Source of the DNA: Isoetes taiwanensis | Taxonomy: Eukaryota > Streptophyta > Lycopodiopsida > Isoetales > Isoetaceae | NCBI GenBank assembly: GCA_021234155.1 | Contig: JAJEKV010000013.1 | Coordinates: 11,350,202 to 11,414,201, forward strand | Length of the DNA stretch: 64,000 bases | Direction: 5' to 3' | Part shown: piece by piece, positions 10,192 through 22,500 of the stretch | Numbering within the stretch: the stretch's first letter is position 1 | How the letters are laid out: each line of letters starts with the position of its first letter | The notes under the pieces: generated by a model | What the model saw: only the letters and a program-made list of their open reading frames with translations | The model's database searches: none | What the model was told of the DNA's origin: nothing | Made by a program: the position numbers and the translations under genes

Positions 10192-11159
10192 ATGGCCGCC
10201 ATGAAGGGACGAGGTATATCCATAATCTTTCTTGGCTTATCCGCTATCTTCTACATCATGGCCATAGGCCTTGCATTTGGTGCTGAGTCTCGCCGGAGCA
10301 CGGTTTGTTTCTGCCCTTGTCTTTTTCTTTTGCAAAACGCTGCGTTTAATTCCTCTGTACGTTTTTAAACAGAAAAATCGCAGTTCTAGGAACGTCCTTT
10401 CTTTTACTTTTGCAAAATGATTTAGTTATTTTGCTTGTTAAATCGGTGCTCTAGTTATTTGTCATGTCTCTGAACAGAAAAATGGATGATCCAGTTTTTT
10501 TGCAAGTTCTTGGACGGAAAAATCGTAGCTCTAATCTATTGCATGTTCTTGAACAAAAATTCGTAGCGTTAGGAATGCTTCTACTAGCATAAGAACTGAC
10601 AATGTTTTGTTTCTACAGGTTGTGGTACAGCACGGTAAATCCCTTTCCTATTGCATATACAGCAAGAGTGGAGCCACAACTCTGGCAATTGTTGCATTTG
10701 TGCTTCTATTTTTTGCTCAAGGAATGGTAATGGCCAATACGAGATGGTGCTGGGGACCAAGCCTAAACTTGGACAGAGGTGAACACCGTGTTGTAGCCAC
10801 AATTTTAATTGGATTTTCTTGGTAAGATCTTTACAACCAGGGTTCTTTTCTGCTGGAAGATAATCAGGAAATTTCTAGCTAGGATATTCAACATATGTGA
10901 ATATGATGTCTATCAATGTTTCCTATTGTGCAGGTTTAGTTTTGTTACTTCAGAAACTCTTCTTGTAGCAGCTATAATTGTGAATTCACTTCCGACCAAA
11001 GGTGCGCATGATTGTTCAAAGTTGCAAAACGGAGTATTTGCTTCAGCTGGAGCCTTTACTCTGCTAAACATGATTCTATCAGCAGCCTATCTTATGCTCG
11101 TCTTGACTGCCAGCGGCGAATCTTCTATGGATTCCTCAGTGATGACATACGTGGTTTAG
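10192..11159 (+). CDS. DUF1218 four-transmembrane protein (three exons)
   Basis: Spliced gene with exons 10192-10302, 10619-10821 and 10934-11159, total 540 nt, 179 residues. All introns are GT-AG and join in frame. Four hydrophobic helices are visible at about residues 8-30, 55-77, 96-123 and 139-164. Conserved-looking cysteines lie at 49 (SYCIYSK), 81 (RWCWG) and 132 (HDCSK). This matches the plant DUF1218 family (PF06749), whose Arabidopsis members include MODIFYING WALL LIGNIN proteins. They are endomembrane proteins affecting secondary cell walls. The first ATG was taken; a second lies three codons later. The role here is inferred from the family only. Intron 1 carries decayed tandem repeats, and mobile DNA flanks both ends (MITE 170 bp upstream, TIR element 320 bp downstream), but the reading frame is undamaged. 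Confidence 0.88.
10330..10580 (+). repeat. Decayed tandem repeats in intron 1 of the DUF1218 gene
   Basis: A unit of roughly 60 bp built around CTTGAACAGAAAAATCGTAGCTC recurs four times (about 10365, 10470, 10505, 10545) with substitutions and small indels. It is entirely intronic, between the donor at 10303 and the acceptor at 10618. Confidence 0.55.
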
Positions 11160-11372
11160 AATTGTTGCTTTTTCTGATCTGTTCATTGCAGAAACTGAAG
11201 CTCTAGAATTTGTGGCACGGATCTCAGAAATCTGGCTCATCGGCTACATGGACCATAGTTTACCATTATATCATTTTAAAATACGTACAGAAACGTAAAC
11301 GTTCTTAATGCCTCCCTCCTTTCTGTTCTACGGACCATTCAATTCAGTATTTGAAAATACGAGTGTCCATAA

Positions 11373-12196
11373 AGGGAAAAAAAAGGGTGTTTGTTTTGTT
11401 GATTACAAGTAAAGGTTGTGGCGTCGCCGAGGCCGAAAGACCCTACGAGGGCGGAATGTCCCCCCTCTCGTCGATTACGGGACGTAATAAATACTTACTG
11501 CAAATTACGTTCTTTAAGTACCTTTTCGGCTATGGCAAGCAAACTCAACAGGTAAAAACTCTAGAAAGCAATACAATAGAAGCTCTAAAAAATAGTTAAA
11601 GCTCTAACTATTGAGATCAAAGCCGAGAATCAAGCAGAACAAGCTTGGATTCAGAGTATCATGAGTATGATCTTGGCTACATAAAGCATTTAGCAAGGAA
11701 GACATTGAAAAAAAAAAAGATATGAACTCTGCCTGAAGCTTCGCGATATTTTTGTTGATTCCTAATATCAATGGCCTCCAAGATCGACCTAAACTGCTTC
11801 TGAACACCATCTTATTTAACTCTGTCTCATTTCTGCCAAAAGACTCAACAAAGATTGAAAAATGGTGCTATGGCGGCCTTCGAAAAACTCTGGAAAATGA
11901 AACATTAAAAGATGGAGGATAAATGCTGAAAATCTGGCAAAACTTATGGCGGCCTTCCAAAAACAAGTACCTGACGGCGCTCCTGCTCTTCTTCAACCCT
12001 AAAGCGCCTGTAGTTGGCTATGGTGCACGCAGTTGGCTATGGCGGCCTTCCTGAAAAAAGAATTTGAGCGGCGCCGCCATGAAGAGGCGGAGGAACATTT
12101 ATGCCATATAGAAATGACGTAATATACAAATAATTTGCAGTAAGTGTTTATTACGGGAAAAAAAGGTGTTTGTTTTGTTGATTACAAGTAAAGTTC
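11373..12196. mobile_element. Non-autonomous TIR element (about 11481-12151) between 40-bp direct repeats
   Basis: CGTAATAAATACTTACTGCAAATTA at about 11482-11506 is matched, with one mismatch, by the reverse complement of 12128-12152, giving 25-bp terminal inverted repeats around about 670 bp. Outside them, a stretch of about 40 bp (a GGGAAAAAAA run, then GTGTTTGTTTTGTTGATT) appears in direct orientation at 11373-11415 and 12156-12196. Inside, ATGGCGGCCTTC recurs three times (about 11869, 11945, 12040). It codes for nothing recognisable. The direct repeat is too long for a target-site duplication, so a host segment was probably duplicated with it. Confidence 0.65.
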
Positions 12197-12350
12197 CAAT
12201 TTCAGAATATGTTTTGAAAGTGTATTTCTAAAATTACGCCTTAACTAGTGCAATGGAACTTCAATTTTTGTAAAACTAGTAATAAACTACTTATGATGCC
12301 GGACGTTGCCAGGCTTTACTAACAATATGAAGAGGCAAGGTTAATATATA

Positions 12351-12389
12351 TGGATGGATGGATGGATGGATGGATGGATGGATGGATGG
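12351..12389. repeat. (TGGA)n microsatellite
   Basis: About ten uninterrupted TGGA units. Confidence 0.95.
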
Positions 12390-14130
12390 GGTTTTTGCAA
12401 CTCTCTAAGATTCATTGCTAAATATATAAAACTATTGTGCCAAAGAATTATGAATTTGACATTAGATGTTGTACTATAGATATAAGATACTACGTTGTGT
12501 ACTTTTACTAAAATTATTTTTTATATTGCAATGTCGAAGCAGCGATAGTTATACTATAGTCGAAGTTGTGTATGCCCTTCTTTGGTTTGGTGGGAGGTAG
12601 CGGCATTTATCACTTGATTGAATGGGTCTTGATGGTGATGGATAAATTGGGTATGGCAAAAGTAGACATGTTGTGCCCCGTTTGCAAAACTTAAAAGGGG
12701 ATTAGCATCTGAATGAATGGGTTTAATTGCTGTCTATTTATTTCGTCTTAGCTAGGTTTGTCTATTACACCCAACTACATATCATGTTTTTCTTAGGAAT
12801 AAGGTCCTTCTACATTGTTCAATCTCTCTTTTATGTTTGAGTTACACAATGGGTTTTGTTGTACTTTGAAAGTGAAGGGAATATAATGGACAAAGATGCG
12901 TCTCACAATTTTGAACATTTTCCATTATGAAATTTGAGTGGTCTAATATGTGGTTATAGTGGTTTGTGGAATTATATATTGTGTCTAAATGGTACTTGTT
13001 ATTGAATTAGGAGTACTAAGGAACAACGAAGGAAAAAACCATACCTTACTTTAATGGGATACTGAGTGCATAGGCACCGAATGATACCCTACGCCAAAGT
13101 ACATCTTGGACAAAAATAATCATGCAATTTAAATAGACAAAACATGGAGATATCACAATTCCAAAGCCTAGAAATTCACGGATAGAGATTTAAAATATTC
13201 ACGATGTTTGTGAATCAAGAATCAAAAGGCTTTCTTGAATAATGAAGTAGATTATCTCGTTAACTTGAATTTCTAGAAAAAATGACTGGTCTTTTGTTTG
13301 AACTTTTCGCTCTTGAAATTTAGATAGACAAATATGTGATTTTGTGGATCTACATGTGATGGTTACTTTATAAGGCTCTAGCCCAAACTTAGCCTTTGCT
13401 CAAATTTGGCTATTGGCGGCATCCTTTTAGGGCAATTTTAAAGCAGCAAGGCAGCAAGTACAAATCATCTTTTTACTTCTTTTGATTCTACAGAGGTATA
13501 GGTCGGCCCAACTAAGAGAGCACACATTCTTTTTGTATGTCTATGCTCACAAAATCTTGAATCACTTTGGTTCCTTTCGTGAGATGCATCCAGCACCATA
13601 GGGATCCTCTCCTATGTTTTCATGGTGGTCACCAAATATATGGAAGCATATGCCTGCATATTTATGGCATTTAAGTACTTTGTGCATTGTTCGTGCACGT
13701 AAATCTGACTAAACATGCCAATATATACAATCTAAGATGAACATACTAGGGGAATACTCAACATGCTAGAGCTTCTTCAAGGCATTTCTTTCTCTTATGT
13801 GCAGTTGCTAACTTTACCATGCATCACAAAAGCTTGGATGGGGCTGAAAATAAAAGCTTGTATGGAGCTGAGAATTCATTCGTTATATACACAAACCTAA
13901 GTTTCTAGTTAAATATCTAAATCTAACCATCAACCAAAAGCCTACAATCATCCATCTAAAGATACAGCGACAGCAATTCCATAAACACTTCTATTATCAA
14001 ATCCTAATTGAGACCAAAATTTAAGATTTTCCTAAAGAAAGCAACAGTAATGCAAAATACCATTACCTCATTCAAAATAATACTAAATTCAGATTAACAC
14101 TTCGCTTTCCCTATAAAATAAATAAAATAA
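12390..14130. other. No gene recognised
   Basis: AT-rich intergenic DNA with stops in every frame. No domain, splice-consistent exon chain, inverted repeat or tandem array was recognised. Confidence 0.55.
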
Positions 14131-15650
14131 CCTTCTCTTTTTGTTTATTTTGTTGCCTCGTCTTTACAAACATAATTTTTCTACAGATATATCGTTATCA
14201 GACATTGAGGACGTTTTCCAGCCGAAAGCATTACTACTATCCTTGCCTCTATCATACAGACATCGGGCTTGTCCTTTTCCAAGGTATGGATGTTGTCACC
14301 TTATGGGGTATGCACATCTGGTTTTACGGCCATGATTATAGCGTAAAAATCATAAAATGGTATGCATTTATCCCACATACGAACAAGGATGTTGCAACGA
14401 CTGTCATTTATCCTTTCTATTGTAAGGAGATCGACATCATAGGAAATACTTGCAAGCTCACATGCTATCACGATGTTGCTTTGGGGTTCACCGGCAGCAT
14501 GTCTGCTCAGTGGATGTGCTTTGCTGGTGTTTCTGGATTCTGAAAATAGCTTTAGTAGAGGCAACTTTCCATTTGCAAGGATCGAAGACATTCTTCAAGA
14601 ATGTAGCACAGCGGGCTCTGCCAGATTGCGTGCTTGTAATGAAGAATGTAACTTAGATGTCTTTGCCATTTGCATTTACTTCTTATTGCATCTTGCTCGG
14701 CCAAGGTGAGGATACAATGGCAACAATGAAGTCATTAAGTCAAGGGGAATTGGTTATTTATAATGATGATGACAATAGATAGAAATGGAAATTGATCTAC
14801 AAGAAGAAGAGGAAGAATCTAAGAAAATTAGCATAGAGGCATTCACCTTGTGTGAGAAAGAAGATGATGAGGGGAAAGATGATTCTGAAGAGGAAGGATG
14901 AGGATGAGAATGAACCAAAGTTTCCAGAAATAATGCCAATTTTGGTGGAAGAGAATATTTACTGATAAGTGATATATTGAGGAACCTGTCTTTGCTACGG
15001 ATGTGTGCTAAGGAAGACGAGGTTATCAGCACCTTCTCGACAAGGAGATGTTTGAGGTGACTTCTTATGCTGGTAATGCTATAAAGCTTAAAGAAACCTA
15101 TGAAAGGCTAGAAATATGTTGTGGTCAAGATGAGCCGAATCTGCCAACAGAAGAAGAATATCGACATTTTTGTGCGAAGCTGCCAACATCATCTGGAGGT
15201 TTGGAAGGCTCTTTCGTCAATGGTGGCGGCATAAACCTCATGGATTTAAAAAATTTGAGCAAGATAATCTCTAGGGTCTTATTTGTCAGAAGTCGATGAC
15301 TTCTTGTACATGGTGGACAGGAATTAAAGGACTCCACTCTGCTGCGATATATCTCAAGGTTCATTAATGGTGAGATTATTGTCTTCAGCCAGGCCTTCAG
15401 ACCAAAGGAGCAGAGTTTGTATATTATGTTCGCGCATTATGCATGTTTGAGAACCATTCTCCATTGGCATCTAACACTGAAAGTGATAGAAATTAGCTGG
15501 GATGTGGTGTTAGAGTATTTTGACAACCAAGCAAGTCTGCGTGCAAGTAACATGTTTAATTTCTTAGCTGCTAGTTTGAATCACCCGAGGTTGGATGCTG
15601 GGCTTGATAACATTGGAGTGATTCCTTTGCTAGATTAGTTTGGAAGGGGA
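14131..15650 (+). pseudogene. Unrecognised decayed coding region
   Basis: Plus-strand open stretches in changing frames: about 14205-14543, 14473-14709, an acidic Glu-rich run at about 14780-14900, 15048-15299 and 15417-15638. The Glu-rich run and neighbouring Ser/Phe-rich minus-strand frames are shadows of each other. The changes of frame suggest an old frameshifted gene, likely mobile. No DDE, RT or zinc-knuckle motif could be identified. It ends about 130 bp before a TTCGTGTCGTGTGATATT word that also appears, with two differences, at about 1491. Confidence 0.25.
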
Positions 15651-15779
15651 TTGAAGCAGGAAATAAAAGATGAGATGTGAAACCTAGAAAAATTGCAACC
15701 TATATGTTGTTTAAGTTTGACGTTCTTGTATTAGATGAAATTTATAATAAGAAATATTTTTACTTTTTATTTCTTCATA

Positions 15780-17480
15780 CCATGCGAAATATCGCAATTA
15801 GTGTTCCTGCCCAACGGGACTATTCGTGTCGTGTGATATTTATGTAAAAAAAGTTATATAGCCATACAAAATAATATTAAATTTCTTTACTCCTCACACG
15901 ACCCTATGATCTATTTGCCTGATCAACGACATTCCTCACATTGTGTAACACAAGCTACTACGAAATTCTTTTTATAAACAAGAATGCTAGTTGCAGCCTT
16001 TCATCTCTTCCGCCTCTTCCACCTCCGCCTCCATTCCCACCTCCGCTCCTTCTGTGCAATCCTTTGATCATGGCATCTACATCTTCTTCAAACAAGCAAC
16101 CACGCCAAAAAATCTTTCCCCTATATCAAGAGTTGCCTGTTGACATCACCCCTTCTTTCGTAGTGATGAAGCTGACCAAAAGAAATCGGGATCAAAACAA
16201 ACCATCGGTATGTGCCTCGGATAGATTGTCTTTCACTAGGGCATTCTTTGCATGAGTTTAGACATCGAGCTCGCAAAAACGAACACCTTGTACCAGGAGG
16301 TGAATCACAAGAGGGCCGAGGCAATTGAAACTGCCCACAATATTTCCTTGGCCTTAGAAGAAATGGAGAAGAGGCTTTGAGCTATGGAGGATGAGAATGC
16401 AAACTTAAGAATTTAGCTAGAGGATTATGAAGATTCCTTGCCATCTTTGTAAATTTTCTATTTCATGAATATAAATATTATATTTTCACTTGTTCTCGCT
16501 TTTTGTTCCAAGATCACATCAAAGCGAAATGCCTTGTGCACAAATAAATTGCACATTGTGTATTTCAATTAAATGACGTGTGGAAAAAATGTGCATAGTG
16601 CTATTGCATCGTATAATATCCATGTTATATGTATTTCTTATAAATGATGTCCACATAGTATTTTAGAGTTAACAATTACTGTAAAATTTCACATTTTGCA
16701 TTGCCCTGGTCCAATATGTAAAACAACTATCATAAATGGGGACAGATGGCATGTTACAATGACGTCATACTTTTATATGACCGCGGCGATAAGATGGGCC
16801 TGAATATCATATGGTCGGTCTTTGGTTTAGTAATCTTGAAATTAGGGCACTATTGCCTATGTTATCATTTTAAACTTTGTAGGGCTTTATTACAACATTA
16901 TCTCGTAATGGCGGCTATAGAATTCATCTTAGAATTCAGCAGATCTATGGTCTCTCAGATAAAGCATTGCGTTATCATCTCTTTTCTATCCGCTAACTCT
17001 GTTCTTGACTTTCCTTCAACCACCGGTAGCTCTTTTCGATCAATCTTACGCTTTCTTTGGCTCTTTTTCAATGGCGTTCATCTCCATCCCCGCAGGAGAT
17101 TTTGTTACAAGTTCTTGTGAAAGAAATGAGGAACATTGGGCACAAACAGAGGAGTAGATCCGCTCCCGAAGAGGAGAATGATGAAGGCGTCGAGAAATTG
17201 GTTGCAATGCGGGGACAAGGCGGCCTTCTATAGGAGGTGATTCAAGTCTTGGGACAATCAGCCGGACTTTAACAGATTGCAAATTGCATGCAACAAGCTT
17301 TAACCTCCAAAGCAGGCTTAGGGCCGTAATCAAGCAAAGTAGGCGGCCCCCATCCAACTCGATGAGCGGGAGGATAAGATTGCAGAGCACGAGAATGTGA
17401 TTGCAAAGGCAAATCTCGTTGGAGGAGCAAAACAAAACCATTTGCACGCTCCAGCGAGGTTTGGCTACCGGCAAAGAGCT
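15780..17480 (+). pseudogene. Unrecognised region with two coiled-coil-like coding remnants
   Basis: From 16070 a plus-strand frame begins MASTSSSNKQPRQK and continues to 16255. After a frame change a Glu/Lys/Leu-rich coiled-coil stretch runs to about 16450 with stops. A second charged stretch (about 17050-17480, for example AEHENVIAKANL) precedes the dispersed repeat at 17.48 kb. No enzymatic motif is visible. The order of motif, coiled coil and shared end repeat parallels 1.4-2.47 kb, so I infer an unknown mobile family. Confidence 0.25.
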
Positions 17481-17625
17481 CGCCACGCCGCGTTCTCGCT
17501 TTTTGCTCTCACTTCCTCCACCGATCATGAGCATCTCGCTCCTTGGCTCCCGCCAGAGGAACCGTTTTTTTTTTCAATGCTTGTATATATTTTAATTTTG
17601 CAATGAAAAAATAAGTATAGAAACA
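17480..17625 (+). repeat. Dispersed repeat, copy 2 (inverted partner at 2.30-2.47 kb)
   Basis: Reverse complement of the 2306-2440 sequence, including the GGCTCCCGCC box, the T10 tract and the TATATATTTTAATTTTGCAA segment, with few mismatches. Confidence 0.7.
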
Positions 17626-17639
17626 AAAGATAAGGATTT

Positions 17640-18222
17640 CAAGATAGGGAGGGGAAGTGGGGCGGCTCGTTATGTAAAGAATAGTATAGCTAGTAGCTTA
17701 TGTATTTTACATTCGGATATCAATAAAAGATACATGGTGTTGAATATTCAATTGCAAAACAAACAAGACATATTTCGATAATAGCATACTATCGCCAAAC
17801 AAATGACAAGCTAGAGTTTGGACCTAGGGAAAGTATGATGAAATGGAAAGAACAGGGGCCAATAATACTAGTAGGAGATTTAAATGCCGAATCCGGTACA
17901 AACAGGCACAAAGCATTTAACATTGATGAAACGGATGGTCGATAATATACATAGCAAGAACACGGGGAATGGCAGAGAGATCTGAGGATAAGGCAGAGGT
18001 CAACGCTAAAGGCAAATTGTCACGGAAGTTTGCACGCAACGCGGGGGTAATCATAGCTAATGGAGTGAAAAAATGGAGGGGATCAGGGAGCTTCACGAGT
18101 CAGAATGCACATGGTAAGAGCATAGTAGATTATGTAATTTTGAACGATCGAGCAGTAGAAGAAGAAGAAGAAGAATGTCGATTATTTCGCCTTCTAGACC
18201 ATCAGGTCCATATGGCAGTTTG
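17640..18222 (+). mobile_element. LINE endonuclease fragment (5' part of a split LINE, copy D)
   Basis: Plus-strand translation shows an AP-type endonuclease in shifting frames: GRGSGAARYVKNSI (about 17648), VGDLNAESG (17872-17900), then GSGSFTSQNAHGKSIVDYV (18083-18140) and a final LLDHQVHMAV where the catalytic SDH box is expected (about 18196-18222). The first residue of that box is changed. Sequence stops being LINE-like on this strand at 18222 and resumes with the inter-domain linker at about 26.0 kb. I infer one LINE split by the minus-strand insertions between. Confidence 0.75.
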
Positions 18223-18289
18223 ATACATCATAAATTTTTCAACACTTTTCAAGTACGAGAGATGTACTCATTATGAGTACATTCCAGCT

Positions 18290-19566
18290 CTCACTCACTC
18301 TCATATTCATCATACATCTCTAACAGTGATTTATAGTTCTTAATGCTAATGAGATACCTTCTTGTATTTTGTATCTTCGTCTTATGCTCTGATATGCTGG
18401 GCAATGCAAAATTAAATGTTCTTCATTCTCGATTTCATCTGACCCGCAAACTTTGCATACTCTGAGTTGCCTAGGGAGTTTCCCCCATCTCCCTACCTCC
18501 ACTCAAGTGGTGGGAGCTCAATCGCATCCTGCATATCACATGTCTTTTGTGATAAGATACCCTTTCAAGCAAATGTGGTGCTTCTGCTAAACCGATGTTG
18601 ATGTTTTCCTTATAGAACAACATTTTCGTGCCTGGGTTCAGCCACATCTTATGTTGCACATGTATCTGTATCCATGCTCTTATATGGTCAATGTCCACTG
18701 GCATGTGCTTTATGTCTATTCCCCATCTGTTTAGCCATTTTTTTATACTCATATACCAGCCTTTGTGTTCACTTTGTTGCTTAGATAATGCAGGTAGCTG
18801 CTCTGATCCTAATCCATGTACCTTTCTCACGTATTTGAGTGTTTGCACCAAAGCTTCAACCTCCAAAGGCATCATGCCTGCTTCTGCTAGTAGCATGGGA
18901 TATGGCGTTTGCATTTTAGCACCCAATTCGCTGAATAAAAATTTCTTTTGAATTTTTTCTATTCTCTTCCACATATCCCGGGATAGGCCTGGTGCCCATG
19001 CTTCGCATCCATATAGTACCACGGCCCGCACAAATGAAGTGTATAACATTTTTTTAAGCTTCCAGTCAACTATGTGTGCTTTCCTGCATTTTCTCTGCAT
19101 GCCATACAGGGCGCATAACCCACTATCAACTCTTTGTTCTACTGCTTTATGCCATCCATAATTATGGTCCACGATCAGCCCTAAGTATTTATAAGTATTT
19201 GTAACTTCCACCTCCTTTCCTTCGTAGTAAAAATGGTAATCACTTCTTGCCTTAGTGCCAAAGATCTAGTAGAAAAATAACGTCACCCAGATCGAGAACA
19301 TTAACAAGCAAAGTTATTTCTTCAATCTTGCCATTTATATTCCACGTACATATCCTGATGGTCTCTAATTCCTATTCATGGATTACAGCCTTCCCATTTC
19401 GCCAAAAAGCCCTTTTCCCCTGTTGTCTAGCTTCTTTCATCTTTTGAACTTCCTCCTTTTTCTGCGCCAGCTGAGTTTGAGTCATATCTTCATTAAACCA
19501 GATTTTTTCCCCCTTTAGGCATGTTCTTTTTTGCATTACTCTGCTCTTAGCCTCCTCGTTAAGAGC

Positions 19567-19567
<1 letters not shown>
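18290..19567 (-). mobile_element. Internally deleted LINE (copy A): endonuclease start fused to RT C-terminus
   Basis: On the minus strand, from high to low coordinate: an ORF1-tail/linker block (VMQKRTCLKGEKIWFNED at about 19540), the endonuclease start ICTWNINGK (about 19345) and LDLGDVIFL, then at about 19265 a direct jump to a late RT region reading YHFYYEGKEVEVTNTYKYLG. This continues open for 246 residues (19211-18471) with VLYGCEAWAPGLS and IEKIQKKFL. A single-base frameshift near 18490 leads into the terminal zinc-binding motif CKVCGSDEIENEEHLILHC (18430-18370). The catalytic endonuclease half, the linker and the YADD-containing RT are missing. The long surviving frame suggests a fairly young copy. 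The same blocks recur at 31.2-34.6 kb. Confidence 0.85.
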
Positions 19568-19598
<31 letters not shown>

Positions 19599-22500
19599 AA
19601 GGGCGTCAAGCTTTATTCACCAACTAGAAACCCGAGCAACATAAATGCAAAGGCAGGGATTATAACCCAAGGTGGACAAACCGATCCAACCCCAGGCACA
19701 ACCACCGCCTATGCAAAGAATGAATCTGAAGGTAAGTATGCGGATCAGTATTTTCTTCTCTTGATCAAGAGAAGAACAATTGTAAGCCATAACAATTTTA
19801 TCTTGTGCCCTTGAAGAACAACCTCATCTGCGGTATCTATGCCCTTAAAGATAAACAACCTCCTTCTCTTCAGATTGACCATAAAAAGCCCGATACATGC
19901 GAGATGAAAGCTCGTTTCCGTTGTTTGGGCCAAGCATCGAGGATAGATAGCAAGCAAAATTCTTTGGCTAGATCGAGACGCGTGCCAAAAGGGTCAACAA
20001 CCAAGACCATGCCTGCGAAGCCTCTCACACAAGAAAAACAATGCTCAATACTCTCAACCCTTTCGGGCATAAAGTGAGCTCTGAAATCCGATTATCCATT
20101 TTATGGACTAACTAACACGTTGACTACGAGGCATCTATGGATCACTTGCCACCACAAAAACTACTACTTTGGGGTGGAAGGCTTATCCCATACCCATATC
20201 AAACACTTTTCCATTGTGGCTGAGGGACACGAAGATGCCATCTATTAGATGGAGGCGGGGATTTCAGAATGCACAAGCAATTTATACAGAGAAGACACAA
20301 TGCCATACGGCTGGATATCGATGGCAACCCATATATGACTACCTCAATGCGTGGACGAGAATCCGTGGCAACAATGCAGCAATATGATTCAGATTACTCT
20401 GTCCCATCACGTACAACAAGAACTTTGTTCTAAATGCTTCCCATGACATGAGATGATCATACTCATACCAAGCCGCAATAGTATTGATACCGGTGCTACC
20501 CATAAGATTTGTGTCTTTGGATGAACAACCACACTTAGAGGCACATTCTCCGGGTGTCACGCAAAGGAATCCACCAGCATGGAGTGGACAAGCGAAGACA
20601 TGCCTCCGGGATTAATATGGAAAAGAGACGGCGGTGTCCCAAGCGCGCAAGCAACCCCTTTAGAAGGGAGAAGCATTGGGATACGGATGCATATGATAAA
20701 GCAAAGCCCAAGGAAGGAGGGGCTTAATGGAGGCCTTATGAAATGGGAACAATCTTGAAATGTTGCACCAACAACCTCGGGCGGAGAATCATCCTTACCA
20801 ATGAAAATCCTCCAAATGAACTTTGATATCATCACCTTGCTTTGGAGGTGAAAATCCAACATACCAAGACCACCGGTGCCTTAGGTCTAATGCATTTTTA
20901 GCCCAAGCTACCTTGACCCTTTGCTCCTAACTCATTTCCACCCCAAATAAAATTTACGACGATCGCACAATCTCCTCCATCTTACAATTGCGGAGCTAGT
21001 AAAAGAGGCGCCATGTAAGACATGGTATTACTAAGAACACATTTAGCCCGCAGTGATTCTCACCACAGGGCATGGGCCGGTTTAGGCTGTATTCCACCAA
21101 AACAAGTGCTTTTGCAACCCACTAATGATTTCATCCCAAGCATGTGAGACATGAATTCAAGCTGGGATACCAAAGCAACTTTGTGGTATTGCCATGCGGA
21201 GAAGAATCTTCCAAGGATAGTCAAAATCTGGGGAGGGATGGGACGTCCAAGCGTCCACAAAGGCGTACATTTTTTTTTGCCACCCTACAAGAACTCGATG
21301 CTAAGGAGAATGTGTCTAATAATAGCTTAGCATTCACGAAGATTCTCGACCACCGGCAATTAGGAACAAAAAGTGTCATCGGCATATTGGTTACATACCT
21401 CTGAGAACCATCGTCCATTGGGAGGCCTTGAATAGCGCCATCTTGGGTAGCCACGGAGAAGATTTTAGGACAAGACTTACGCCAATTGTGAAAAGCAAGG
21501 GTGCTAAGGGACAACCCTGTCGAATTCCTCTACCCACTACAAAAATATCCGATGGCTTTCATACGGAAAAGGATGATGAATCGGATGATGTATGGAGCTT
21601 CATGACATTCCTTGTGAATGACTCCCCAAACCAAGTGCAAGAAGACACTTCTCCAAGAAGCCCCAATCAACACTATAAGTAGGCTTTAGCAAAATCAAGC
21701 TTAAGATACCTTGCTCTATGACCCCAAAACGGCCCAATATATTCCTTCATATCACGGCGACCACGTTGTTGAGAATACAAGCGGCGAGGGGAAAGCCGTT
21801 ATTGTGTTGGCGAGATAGCGTCGAAGATGTCTCGGACTCTACGCCAATGTCTTAGCAAAGATCTTGTACCAGGAGGAAAGCAATGTAATGGGGCCCGATC
21901 AAGAAATAGTCTTGGGTTCCTTGTTCTTTTGGAATGAGAGAGATACAAACGTATTCAAAATCTTATCAAGGCTCTAAATCTCACGAGAAACTCACAAAAG
22001 GCATCATATATGTCATCCTCCAACCCGGTCCGAGCGCCCGAAAGAATTCAATAGGAAAGCCATCAAGACCGGGGCATTTTATCCCTTTTCAAAGAGCCAC
22101 TGACTACTTTTAAGTCCTCCTTCACAATATTAGACTCAAGCAACCAACCTGCTCTTGAAACAATCGCACTTTTTTAGTCAACACTGACCAATTGCATGTC
22201 CTTTTGAAGGGCAATGGGTGTCGTCTGCAAAGAATGAAGAAAAGTGATGATGAAGATCTTGGATTCACCGGATCGGAGATAAAACACCATCGGCAGCACC
22301 AAAGAATGTATAGAAAGTGGCGAGTTTCCTTCTTCTTGCTAGCCGCAAAAAAGAGCTGGGTACATCTATCAGATCCTTGAACCCAACTTTGCCAACCACC
22401 TTCACTTTGGCTTGGCTAACTTTTACGGTTTCTATAGCCTTGATGCGAGATAATAACTCCTTTTCTGCGGCTCCATTAGTATGGCCCGGCGGAGTACTTC

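Noticed and set aside
14754-15032. Ser/Phe-rich 92-codon minus-strand protein
   Set aside because: It is the antisense shadow of a GA-rich, Glu-coding stretch on the plus strand.
17640-19567. Twin-primed (5'-inverted) LINE insertion
   Set aside because: Twin priming would place the inverted 5' part against the 5' end of the 3' part. Here the plus-strand endonuclease abuts the 3' end of the minus-strand element, so a split by insertion fits better.
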